NCBI GenBank assembly: GCA_028023455.1
Contig: JAQFVV010000063.1
Location: 4,399,081-4,463,080, forward strand
Length of the DNA: 64,000 nucleotides
Direction of reading: 5' to 3'
Source of the DNA: Epiperipatus broadwayi
Lineage: Eukaryota; Onychophora; Udeonychophora; Euonychophora; Peripatidae
Under the pieces are notes generated by a model. That model was not told the DNA's origin and ran no database searches. It saw nothing but the letters and a program-made list of their open reading frames with translations. Of the stretch, positions 22,887-32,933 are shown piece after piece. A program made the translations under genes and the position numbers. Positions within the stretch are counted from its first letter, which is position 1. Each line of letters opens with the position of its first letter.

Positions 22887-24830
22887 AATGGATATATAAA
22901 AGTTTTCGATGCTTAGCATAAAAAAGCTAGGATTTCTATTAAACCGTTTTGCTCACCAAGTATGCTTTGACTGGCAAGGTCATACTAATACTGCTCATAA
23001 TTTATGGAAGATATAGTGTTTAAATAAGGTTGAAATTATGTAAATTAGCTATTTACATATTCCATCTATTAGACAATGCAATACTGGAGTCTTTCTTTTT
23101 TATTAATAGTATGAGGGTTATTGGAAATAAACCACAATTTTGCGCTTGCAATTTTTATGAATATTAATGAGATAAAATTTTTTTTGCATGGTCCTAAGCA
23201 AGAGAACTATCAATTACAAGATAGCTACAAATGGTATGAAGTCAGATATCAGCTTTTTTTAAAAATGAAAATAATTAAATGGGTAATTGCTTAGGAGATT
23301 ATGTGATATTAAAACAACAGAAATGCCAGTTTATACTTAGATCCGAAAATTTGAGCTTGTATTTTGAACTCTGGTGTTGAGTTAAACTTCACCAAGATAA
23401 TACACTAAATGAATAAATCTTTGAAATAAGATAAGAAGAACCAAGACCTTAGTGTCTGTTAAAAGTATAGTTATAGTCATCAAATGAAAATCATGTGAAA
23501 TTTTAGTGTTTGATTTTAGCATCTGTAAAATTATAACACTCCTGAAAATTGTAAAGACCACATTATCCTAGTCAATTTAGAGGTTTTATGCTTTAGAAGT
23601 ATTATCCAGATATCCATTTATTACTTTGTCTATGGATTATCTACCTAAAAATAATCCTCAGCTTAGTTTTTGTTCCCAAAATATTAAAAACTAATCAAAT
23701 CTAGATCCAAAGTTCAGGTTAAGGGTAAAAATATGCTAATAACTATAGCATTGTATGTGTAACAGTTTTAAATAATTCATGATGTGATAAAGATCTATTC
23801 TGGATATCTTATTAAGTGTTGAAGAATATTAAGAATCAAAGAATACTAAAAATCGATCACTATTCATCAGATTATGCCAACTAAATAGACTTCTTCTCCC
23901 CTTACTTTGCTGTTCTGGTCTAAGATAAATTCGACTATCATTTATTGACTAGTGTTAGAAGTTTAGGTAGATTAGATTTGGGGCAGTTATTTAAAAAAGA
24001 AAAAAAAATGGATTTTTTGTTTCTACCTGATGGATACTAAAATAAATTGTGTTAAAATAAATGTAAATAAAATATCAAAATATAATCACGTTATTCCTAA
24101 AATATAATCCTTAATTGACCAGTCGTTTTCGTCTCCTTTTTAGTAAAATAATATAATTACAAGTTTATCAAATTTAGAAACAACTAAAATTATTTGGCAA
24201 TAAATGAAAAATTCATAATTACGAATTTTCACTTTTCATTTGTCATAATAATTAGCCACAGCTATTAACTACTACAATATGTATATAAACCAGCTTATTT
24301 CTAATACACACAAAAAACTTTATTAATACTTTGAGTATGTCAATAGAATTTGGGTTATGCTTAGGGTTTTAAAATACAAAAATATTGAGAAAGGTTTAAA
24401 ATAATAGAAATCAGCTATGTTGTAAAATAAAGTTAGTTATATATCATATCAAATTTTTTTCTCCTTCCTCATTTTCTCACACACATGCAATTATGCTTCA
24501 GCTTGCTTTTTTTAGGTGGGGTATGAAAAAATAAATCTTCTCATCTTCTAATAATCGATTAATATTTCAAAATTGTGTATTCTGAATAATAACTAAGCAC
24601 TTTATTGAACAAAAAGACATGTTAGTTAGACTTTGTATTAAGTGTTTTTATTTTATAATTAAATGAAGTAACTTGTAAACTATTAAGTTTAATTTTAGTT
24701 AAAGTTTATTATAACAGAAAATGACACACTTACAAATTATTGTAACAATCAAAATATAAACTTTATACAAATATTTATTTATTTAATTCATGAGATATAA
24801 AAATTTACTGTTACCTCACTAACGCTCTTT
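22887..24830. other. AT-rich intergenic DNA, nothing recognised
   Basis: No gene, RNA or repeat identified. Confidence 0.5.
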
Positions 24831-24833
24831 ATG

Positions 24834-24898
24834 CAGTGATAGAGTGGCAGATTGTTGAATTTAAGGAACCTTGGATACATGGTTCGACTTCATCACTT
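24834..24898 (+). other. tRNA-like segment, weak
   Basis: Contains gtgatagagtggcag (box A-like), then about 30 nt, then atggttcgacttc (box B-like), and ends catcac, which could pair with the leading gtgata. It may be a worn tRNA pseudogene or SINE head. Only the box spacing supports it. Confidence 0.35.
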
Positions 24899-25052
24899 TG
24901 AAGCTTGATGTTTTTATGAACTATAGGAAATAAACCATTTAATTAGTTATTTTATTTTAACTGACAAGCCATTTACACCGAGGCAATAACACTGATTATA
25001 TAGTTTGCTTTTGTTTCAGATATAATATTGTTAACTCTATTATTTTTGTCTT

Positions 25053-25155
25053 GTATTGGTGGTCGAGAGGTCAGCACGACTGCCTTGCACTTGCAGGCAG
25101 TTGCCCAGGTTGTGGGTTCATGTCCCAGCCAATGCTATGACCCTTAAAAAAAATT
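25053..25155 (+). mobile_element. tRNA(Val)-derived mini-SINE, copy 3
   Basis: Plus-strand copy: tattggtggtcgagaggtca at the head, box B tgtgggttcatgtcc, then 'agccaatgctatgaccctt' and a poly-A tail. The anticodon arm differs (gcacttgcaggc), so this copy has mutated there. No clear duplication seen. Confidence 0.8.
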
Positions 25156-26167
25156 ATACTTAAAAATGGGCAAAAGCACAAAACAAACCAGAGCATCTCA
25201 AGACTTTCTTAGCCACATTTAGCATCTATATTAAGAGCAGTAATTCTCTTTGGCACATTTTTGCAGAGACATTTAATGAATAATCATTTAAAACTATACG
25301 ACAGCATTTAGTGACTTGGAAGTGCAATTCAGTGCTAGACATAGTTAAAAGTTATTAACTAGAAATGATCAGGAACTCCATTGTAATCTACCTACTAATA
25401 TTTGTTGATTATTCACACTTAGACTCATCGAAACCTTAAGATGTGTCCATCTGCAAATTGCTGACATCTCCCCCCATCTACTATGTTATCAATATATGCC
25501 ATAATCCAAATATGGTGCTATAAATAGCAAGACTATTTGCATAAAATATGCAATCAATCATTTTTTAAAAATATCAAAATTCAATTAATACAATATAATT
25601 ATAAAATATTCACCATCCCCCCCCCCCGCTATATTTTTTTAGTAAATGCCCCCTTGTGACTAAACATAAAGTTAACTTTTGGTTGTGCTATTAAACACCA
25701 ACTTTATCTTTATTTACAAAGTAGTATCTGCTGGAAAAAACATAGCATTAGGAGAGTAATGTCATTTTATATTTGAATTTTCAGCTGAAAATATGCACTG
25801 AGTCTATATATACTTATTATGCATCTTTGAATGTGCGACATGTCTGTATATTTATTTACCCAGATATAAAATTCATTATTTATAAACATTAGATATAGGC
25901 ATATCTAAGTTAATAACTTAAACATTTGCCCCACAGAATGGTTTGGCAGACTCTGATGCTTAGGGTCCATGGGACCAGCTTTGTTATTTCCAATGCTCAA
26001 CATTTTACAAACAACTAAGCAATAAACCTATTTAATTATTATTTAAAATTTTCAGACATTTAGCTATATAGTATAAATATATTTTAAATATATTTATTTT
26101 AATTCAGTTTACTTGGTATTGTATTATAATTAATCATAAAAACTATATTTTAGTACAGACAAAAGAT
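25156..26167. other. AT-rich intergenic DNA, nothing recognised
   Basis: No gene identified. A poly-C run lies at about 25617-25627. Confidence 0.5.
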
Positions 26168-26825
26168 TACACCTGGGTCTCATGTTATGTGGTAGATAGG
26201 TTCCTCAAAAAATGTGCACAAAAGAAATCACACAAAAATAGACTTAACTTACCTTGAAAAATGGGGGATATGTACTGTAATTTTTGAAAATCGCATAAAA
26301 GCAAAGGAACAATGTAAAATTACTTTAAAAGTCACATAAAAAAAATAAGGAAATAAAATATGATTAATAAAAAATTTCAAATTTGAGAAAAATTGATACA
26401 AGACAAACTTTTAAAATTTTTTTTATTAACTACAGTATTTAATTTTATTCAAAACAATATATTTTTATGTGTAATTTACAGTTTTTTACATTTTTTCATA
26501 CATGTACAATATTTAAATCATTATCACTATTTGAATATGTGCAAGTTTGTTTGTGAACTAGTAAGACATCAGATTCGTCACAAGAGGAAATACAACTAGC
26601 ACCAACTTCATTTTTTAAATTGCTCTTATAGTTCACTCACCCAAAGTAAAATGTTTTCCAATCACTGTTGATCCTTCCCATTTCGCTAAGTGATCTAAAA
26701 TTAAAAGTTTTGTTTCCAAAGAAATTCATTTTCTTGGATGTTTTTTTCTCTCCATTAGGGTAAACTAAAAGTTTAAAATAAAAATAAGAACTTAGACTTA
26801 TGATAATAAAAAGATACCTAGTCAC

Positions 26826-27032
26826 CACTATTGGGCAAAATCTAATTAAAATTAAAAATTAAATTCTTATTTTTGTCTTTAATTTTTAATTTTCAATTGT
26901 GTTTAAAAATCAATTTTCATTGTTTCACATCACATTAATTTCAGATCATGTTATGTAATTTTTAAATTGTTAATTATAATTAAAAATCAGATTTTAATTT
27001 TTAATTGTCAAATTTAATTGTGCCCACCACTG
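26826..27032. mobile_element. Nested hAT-like MITE (207 bp)
   Basis: The left end starts CACTATTGGGCAAAAT and the right end on the minus strand starts CAGTGGTGGGCACAAT. These are related inverted termini of the CAGTGGTGGGCA type. The flanking octamers ctagtcac (26818-26825) and ttactcac (27033-27040) match at 6 of 8 bases, fitting a hAT duplication. The inside is palindromic and AT-rich. It sits within the TA-flanked element. Confidence 0.62.
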
Positions 27033-27303
27033 TTACTCACCTTTAAAAAATAAACTTGTGGACACTAAATGATTAATTGATTACATACCCTTTTTAAAAA
27101 AAGCAAAAATAGAATGTGATTTAAAATGCAAAAACAACAACATGCATAGTATAAGCTTGTATAACGTTTGAACAGATTTTCATTATAATCTTGTAAAATT
27201 TAATATGTGTATATAAAATGGAGAAATTCTGATTTTAAGTGAATTATGAACTTCTTTATTGCATAAAATTTATTGCAGTACTATTATAAAGTGCTGAAAA
27301 TAT

Positions 27304-27436
27304 TGAAATTATTAGATGGAAGTCGAATTCTGATAATGTGCTATTATTTTAAATATGACTTGTGAGTGTGCGAAATTTATAATATTTAAAGTAATAGCAT
27401 CTTATCAGAATTCAACTTCTGATCTAATAATTTTTA
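27304..27436. repeat. Foldback repeat inside the TA-flanked element
   Basis: The left arm 'attattagatggaagtcgaa' to 'tgctattattttaaat' is an imperfect reverse complement of the right arm 'atttaaagtaatagca' to 'ttcaacttctgatctaataat', with an unpaired centre of about 30 nt. It may be a further nested MITE. Confidence 0.65.
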
Positions 27437-27929
27437 TCACATAAAAAAAAACCACATACAAAGATATTAAGAAGAAACATGAATCACATAACTTCAAAAT
27501 CGCATAAAAAAATCTGCATAAAATGAGACCCAGGCATATTTAGAGATCCATTGAAGTTATAATTAAAAGTAGTTTTTTGTTTTGTTTTTATTTTGTGAAT
27601 GGTTTTATAATGATTAGAAGAAAAAAAAGAGTGCATTTTAAAGATTTTGGTATTTAGATTTGGAGAGAATGGGAAAATTAAAGAATAAAGTAATCAAAAA
27701 GATTATTTGTAAAAAAATTCTTTAACAGAAAAAAAAAAATTAGAGATAGAAACATATGTAAGATATATTATAAAAGGGGCAGAAATGATTTTTTAAAAAA
27801 GGTGTTATATATATGTAAAAAGTAAAGCAGCAAAAAAACAAAGAAAAAATAATTAGGTTAACATGAAGATTCTGCCTTTTGAAAGATAAGTAATATAAAT
27901 AACAATCAAATATATGAAAGATAGTGTTC

Positions 27930-27985
27930 TATACCAACTGATGAGTGCTTATTTAGCCTGAAATGTGTCTTAATGGCCAGTTATT
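27930..27985 (+). ncRNA. Degenerate hammerhead-like motif
   Basis: ccaa is followed by CTGATGA at 27938-27944, an imperfect stem-loop (gtgct-tattt-agcct) and GAAA at 27960-27963. The 3' strand is ttaatgg in place of ttgg, so stem I is lost. This is a 5' relic of the array that follows. Confidence 0.5.
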
Positions 27986-28160
27986 GTTTATTGTATATTT
28001 ATTTATGTGAATTTAAAAAATATGTGGTAGTGCTGAAGTTATTTAATATATTTATAAATATAGTGGATTTGAATTCAGATTTTCAATCACCTTTTAACTA
28101 ACCACACTATCTCATACCACTGATACACATGATAACACAGTAGAAAAGATAAATAATCAT

Positions 28161-28204
28161 CAATATATGTATATTGTGCTAAACCAGCACTCATCAGTTG
28201 GTCC
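28161..28204 (-). ncRNA. Hammerhead-like motif, minus copy, core mutated
   Basis: On the minus strand: accaa, CTGATGA (28197-28191), a perfect five-pair stem gtgct/agcac, then AATA where GAAA is needed, and a tattga 3' strand. The loss of the GAAA block should abolish cleavage. Confidence 0.65.
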
Positions 28205-28214
28205 AGATTATCAT

Positions 28215-28253
<39 letters not shown>
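28215..28253. repeat. (AC)n-(AT)n microsatellite
   Basis: An alternating AC run passes into AT. It interrupts the minus-strand repeat unit. Confidence 0.9.
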
Positions 28254-28480
28254 ATCAGTGCTCAATTGATATTCTGATAGCAAATCTTCATACTTTAATG
28301 GACAGGCTTCAATCTACTCCAACCTCCAACTCTTCAGCCATCCATACCATTGATAATCTGATAATGGAAAGTGCAAATCCCCTGCTGATGCCAATATTAT
28401 TGCCATGCCCATGTTGACCTCAAGTCACTTTGACCCTTCATGTATAGGACCCTATCCATTAAATACATACAAGAGATAAT

Positions 28481-28542
28481 GTATCAGTGGTATGAAATAG
28501 TGTGATTAGTTGAAGGGTACTTGAAAGTCTGAGTTCAAATCC
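28481..28542 (+). promoter_or_regulatory. Pol III A/B-box-like pair upstream of the ribozyme
   Basis: gtatcagtggtatga (28481-28495) resembles a box A and gagttcaaatcc (28531-28542) matches the box B consensus GGTTCRANNCC at most positions. The spacing is tRNA-like. It lies 33 nt before stem I of the hammerhead. Confidence 0.6.
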
Positions 28543-28575
28543 CCTATATATGCACTATGGGAACTGACAATCTGG

Positions 28576-28619
28576 ACCAACTGATGAGTGCTAGTTCAGC
28601 ATGAAATATGTATATTGGT
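28576..28619 (+). ncRNA. Hammerhead ribozyme candidate, all core residues present
   Basis: Stem I is ACCAA (28576-28580) with TTGGT (28615-28619), five pairs. The core CTGATGA lies at 28581-28587. Stem II is GTGCT (28588-28592) with AGCAT (28598-28602), five pairs with one G-U, closed by loop AGTTC. GAAA lies at 28603-28606. Stem III is short: the last A of GAAA and T 28607 pair with T 28613 and A 28612, with a 4-nt loop or one more pair. The NUH triplet is ATA at 28612-28614, so cleavage would fall after 28614. A very short stem III is typical of the hammerheads reported in Penelope-like elements and retrozymes, which can act as dimers. The G-U pair next to the core could slow it. Confidence 0.72.
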
Positions 28620-28652
28620 GATTATTTATCTTTTCTACATGTGTGTGGTCAT

Positions 28653-28715
28653 GTGTATCAGTGGTATGAGATAGTGTGGTTAGTTAAAGGGTGCTTCAAA
28701 ATCTGACTTCAAATC
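28653..28715 (+). promoter_or_regulatory. Pol III A/B-box-like pair downstream of the ribozyme
   Basis: gtgtatcagtggtatgag (28653-28670) and gacttcaaatcc (28704-28715). Box B carries a G-to-C change relative to the copies at 28531 and 29181. It begins 34 nt after the ribozyme. Confidence 0.55.
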
Positions 28716-29052
28716 CCCAATATTTACAATTAAACTCCAGATATATGAAGAATGTCTGCATTTCAAATATTTACACATTAAGCCTGCATCCTACCCATCC
28801 CTCTTTTATGTATTTAATGGATAATGTCCTATACATGATAGGTTAGAGTGACTTGAGATCAACATGGGCATGACAAAAATATTGGCATCAGCATGGAATT
28901 TGAGTTTTCTATCATTGGATTTTCAATGGTATGAATGGCTGAAGAGTTGGAGATTGGAGTAGACTGAAGCCTAGCCATTAAAATATGAAGATTTGCTATC
29001 TTAATATAACCTGAGGACTGATTATATATGTGTGTAGGAGATGATAATCTGG

Positions 29053-29095
29053 ACCAACTGATGAGTGTTGGTCAAGTACAAAATACATATATTGG
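29053..29095 (+). ncRNA. Hammerhead-like motif, second plus copy, GAAA block lost
   Basis: ACCAA, CTGATGA (29058-29064), a stem of pairs and wobbles gtgtt/agtac, then AAAA where GAAA is required, and TTGGT at 29092-29096. Everything but the first G of GAAA is kept, so cleavage is not expected. Confidence 0.65.
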
Positions 29096-29129
29096 TGATT
29101 ATTTATCTTTTCTACATGTGTGTGGTCAT

Positions 29130-29193
29130 GTGTATCAGTGGTATAAGATAGTATGGTTAGTTGAAGAGTGCTTGAAAGTCTGAGTTCAAATTC
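29130..29193 (+). promoter_or_regulatory. Pol III A/B-box-like pair, third plus copy
   Basis: gtgtatcagtggtataag followed by gagttcaaattcc near 29181. The arrangement is the same as in the other units. Confidence 0.55.
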
Positions 29194-29205
29194 CTATATC
29201 TACAA

Positions 29206-30110
29206 TTAAGCTCCAGGTATATGAAGAATGCCTGTCTTTTAAATATTTAATATATTTATAAAGATATTACATGTGGGAAATAGAAATGTGCATAACACCA
29301 CGTGTTTGTGTGTTTAATTGTAAAAAACCATATATATTAATCTTTAATTGAGTTTTGAAGTTTATATCTATGCTAGAGACAATCTCTAGTTTAGTAAATG
29401 ATTAATAATAGTTATTACTATATTTATATAAAGTGGATGGTGTCAAAGATGTGGGTTGAGTTAATTTGACACTTGCAAATCAAAATGTAATTATTCAATC
29501 AAATATACATAATAATGATATATGAAATATTGTGGAAGGAAATTACTTTTCACCCAAGCACTAAAGACATGCTCTTCCAACAATAAATGTTTTAATAATG
29601 ATATTTATATACTGGAAATATTAAATTTTTTTATTCTGCACTTTTTCTTGAAAATATAAATAGATACTTTAAAAATATAAATGAACTCTAAAAATGTGTT
29701 TCATTTTAAAACAGTATTCTCCAGATGGTCCAAATCACAGTCTCTTTCACATATCCTCATCATTTGTTCACTATTTATAAATACCAAATTATTACAATTT
29801 CATTTACAAGTGTCAATCTTTCTGTATTTATATCTGGGCTGGGAGTGATATGGTAGTATTTAATGTAGAGCATAATTAGTTGTAATCATTGACATATTTA
29901 TCTAAAATGAATGATGCCAAAGATATGACTGCTGAAAGTTGTACTTATATGTTGGACCATTTCTGTCATCTAATATGAGTATTGAATGTCTCATAAGTCA
30001 ATCTAGTGTGACTATATATAATATATGGACACCACTTACCAACTTTGCTCTTAGAAAAAAGGGGATAATTCAGGAGGAACATCATAGATATGTATATGAA
30101 TTTTCTACTG
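29206..30110. other. AT-rich intergenic DNA, nothing recognised
   Basis: No gene or RNA identified. Two short similar segments ('tgatgccaaagatatg' type) at about 29434 and 29909 hint at a worn repeat. Confidence 0.4.
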
Positions 30111-30117
30111 ATTGTTT

Positions 30118-30412
30118 CCTTTGGCAGGATGGCTCAGTTGATTAGAGATTTACCTTAAAATCCAGTACTCAAGAATGTAAGGTCCAGGTTTGATTCCTAT
30201 GCTAGTACTGTCACTGGTCAGGCCAGAAACGCCTGAAGAAGAGGGAAGAATAATACCTCTTGAAACATTGTGCATGTACTAACTGTGTGCTATTACTAAC
30301 AGTTAATTGTATTTAGAATATTTAAATAAAGTTAAATTTTTTTAAAGACATTCAGTACATCATATAAATACAACTAAAACACCATCATCACAAACCTTCA
30401 GGAAAACAACAT
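30118..30412 (+). mobile_element. tRNA-headed SINE, fullest copy of the 7.4 kb family
   Basis: The head has box A atggctcagttgattagag (about 30129-30147) and box B ggtttgattcc (30187-30197). The body has 'tactgtcactggtcaggcca' and 'cctgaagaagagggaagaat', then 'cttgaaacattgtgcatg'. The tail is 'gtgctattactaacagtta' with an AT-rich end 'aatttttttaaagacat' and 'accatcatcacaaaccttca', shared with 6785-6965 and 7396-7690. The tail is presumably borrowed from a LINE. Confidence 0.78.
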
Positions 30413-31450
30413 TATATATTATTGATTCTTAAATATATTTTAAATGTTATTAATAACAGTCACAATATAAAAGAAACAAATTAACTAGATAAGCTACCAA
30501 TTTCCTCCCATTTTTCTAAAACCCAAAACACTCATAGCAGTCATATGACAGTTGCCAGCTTCGTGTATGTGAATATATTTTATTATCATAGCATGCTGAA
30601 CAAATAATGCGTTATTAAACACCACATGTAAATCAAAAACATTTATACAATTCATTTTAATGACTGCATATAATTAAATATTTAATAATTGATAAATAAT
30701 GTAATAAACTTACGAATAACTCTATCGAACAATAGACGAACCTTAAGACTTCTCTATAGCCCTGAGTCCCAAATATATCTTGGTAAATATTAACCCTACT
30801 GCATCATAAAGGAATGATTCTGGCTTTTACATAATATTTAAATATAATAGTATAGTTAAATGTAAAACTCCATAAAATTCTGCATATATATATATTCATG
30901 GAGAATTTCATTAATTTTATTTGCTAAAATGATAAATAATTTTACAGCTGTGTTATTTGTGCGAGTGATAATTTGTATTCCAAAAATTTTTATGTCACAT
31001 ATATGCACTATACAAAACAACAAACTGTTACAACAATCGATAAAAATATTGTCTAATTTTTTTCTTCTAAACATCTTTATAAATAATGTTTTCATGTAAC
31101 ATCAAAATTTATGCCGAGTGTACCGATGTTGCAACAGCTTGCTAATTGTTTGTTTTTCAAATATTTTGCAGCCAACTGTTAAAAAATAAAACAACAACAC
31201 TTAAATAAATTGTATAATCTAAAATAAAAGACCATAGAATACAATAAAATTACTCTAAAAATTGAATAAAGTAAATAAATCATTTATATTTACTATGTGG
31301 ATATTAGTTGTATTTTATTATATTTTTGGCAGTCATTATGAACTGTAGAATAGAATACTTTTCAAGTTATTACTTTCCTAGCAAATACAATTTAACACAT
31401 GAATTTCTTTTCCTTGTATAAGAAAAAAGAAAAAAATAGTTCCCAGTTAT
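30413..31450. other. AT-rich intergenic DNA, nothing recognised
   Basis: The minus frame at 30856-31095 has no recognisable domain. No RNA gene or repeat found. Confidence 0.5.
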
Positions 31451-32160
31451 TTCTATATATTTGCAAGAGTTATCAGATGAAAGGAAAATAGGACTAAAGG
31501 TAAAAGTTCAAAAGACTAAATTAATGTCCAATGGATTTTTTCAAAAGATAAAAATCAAGATTGATGATGCTGAGTTAGAAAAAGTTAACAACTATAAATA
31601 CCTTGATTAGAATATTACTATAAATGAAAACATAATGGATGAAATTAATCATAAAATTAAACTGGGTTGGAATACTTTCAGTAGAGATAACTTAAGATTA
31701 AAAGAAAATATGCTTATGTGTTTGAAAAGGAAGGTTAAATGTGTTTAACAGTTCTTACTTATAAATCTGATACTTGGACATTTAGCAGAAGTGCAATAAA
31801 AAGACTTCAGACCACTGAAAGAAGTATGGAGAGATGCACATTAGAAGTAACAGGAAGAGATCAAAAATGATATGCATGGGTGAAAGAACAAACAGATGTT
31901 ACTGACATCACTGAAAAAAATAAAAGGCTGAAGTGGAGTTGGGATGGATATATTGCTAAAAAGATGATAATAGATGGACAATTAAAGTCATAAACTGGAT
32001 TTTAAGAGATTGTAAAAGAACTAGAAAGCAATATCATGTGAAATGGACCAATGAAATAAGAAAATGTGTGAGAGTGATATAAAGAAGAGAAGTTAGAGAA
32101 TGGAGAAGATAGATTAAACTTGGAAAGACTCTCATTCTGCAATGGATTGATGATGATACC
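31450..32160 (+). pseudogene. RTE-type LINE, C-terminal part of ORF2, decayed
   Basis: Reading across several stops and frame changes, the sequence gives LQELSDERKIGLKVKVQKTK, IDDAELEKVNNYKYLD, INHKIKLGWNTFSRDN and LMCLKRKVK. This is the thumb and C-terminal pattern of RTE-like elements (GLKMNxxKTKxM, ELExVxxYxYLG, IKLGWxAF, LKRKV), as I remember that family. The catalytic core and endonuclease are absent, so it is a 5'-truncated fossil. It could be the same family as the intact element at 62 kb, but the windows do not overlap. Confidence 0.75.
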
Positions 32161-32640
32161 ATGAAAAAAAATGTATTACTATTTTTTTTAAAAAAATAGA
32201 TCTTAATTCTTAAAGTTGGTTATCAATATTTTCAAGAAAGATACTCCTTTATTCTAACATGAAACTAGTCATGGTTATAATTTAATGATCTCATACTTTA
32301 TGTCTTCATTGGAATCATTGAGGTTAGAAAACCAATCAATGAGAAAAAAAAAATTCAAGAATTAATAGTCGAAATATTTCTGTTTCATCTAAAAATAAAA
32401 TTGAAATAGCTTTAAATAATTTTGGGGCTTTTTAAAAATCAATATAAAGTAAAAGCAGTATTTTATTTCCGAATTACACCCAAAAAGCTAGAAATACATC
32501 AGTATTAACTCAGCAGTATAGAAGCTGAAAAAAATATTTTAAGACAATGTACTTAATTTTTATGTTATGAGAAATAGTTTAACAATGAATTTCTTATTAG
32601 ATTTGATGTAAAGTTAAGTATATAAAACAGCATTTTATTA
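32161..32640. other. AT-rich intergenic DNA, nothing recognised
   Basis: No coding sequence or repeat identified. Confidence 0.4.
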
Positions 32641-32829
32641 GCTGATAGAACTAAGTTCTCTTTGACAACTCTCAAAAATAAAACAGGTAAAGAGACGGCA
32701 TTACATGTCTGATATTTTGATTGCAAAGAAAGAATTGATGGTTTTGGAAGTTTTAAACCTCATTTGCCCACCATCTAAAAATATCTAGGTACTCATTTAA
32801 TACCCAATAATTAAATAACTAGTTAAAAA

Positions 32830-32933
32830 GCTGGATAAGAAGCAGCTTTGAAGAAGACTGTTGGTCGTCAAAACTGTTGATCAAATTAAATAAAACGAGC
32901 ATTGTTATATTAGATCTGAAAAAAAAAAAAAAA
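32830..32933 (+). mobile_element. Retroposon 3' end with poly-A tail
   Basis: 'ctttgaagaagactgttggt' and 'cgtcaaaactgttgatc' resemble the GAAG...GTCGAAAC hairpin tails of Penelope and SINE-like elements. 'aaataaaac' and a 13-nt poly-A (about 32919-32932) follow. The body upstream is not recognised. Confidence 0.5.

Larger units (their letters stand above)
26170..27536. mobile_element. TA-flanked inverted-repeat DNA transposon (1.37 kb, non-autonomous)
   Basis: The left terminus CACCTGGGTCTCATGTTATG (26170) and the right terminus read on the minus strand TGCCTGGGTCTCATTTTATG (from 27536) match at 17 of 20 bases. Both ends are bordered by TA (26168-26169 and 27537-27538), the Tc1/mariner-type target. 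A short 'aaaatcgcataaaa' sequence recurs near both ends (26287 and 27498). The frames inside (26393-26599 plus, 26637-26828 minus) show no transposase motif, so this is a non-autonomous element. Confidence 0.72.
28062..29205. mobile_element. Hammerhead/Pol III-box repeat array (one minus unit, then a plus tandem)
   Basis: 28062-28458 is a unit on the minus strand (body, hammerhead-like segment, box A/B). From 28460 the plus strand reads box A/B (28481-28542), hammerhead (28576-28619), box A/B (28653-28715), body, hammerhead-like (29053-29095), box A/B (29130-29193). The two plus-strand hammerheads are exactly 477 bp apart, so a processed monomer would be about 477 nt. Body landmarks such as 'gtgacttgagatcaacatgg' and 'atgaatggctgaagagttgg' recur in the minus unit and at 61000-61110. 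The design matches schistosome Sm-alpha repeats and metazoan retrozymes as described in the literature; membership is my inference. Confidence 0.75.
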
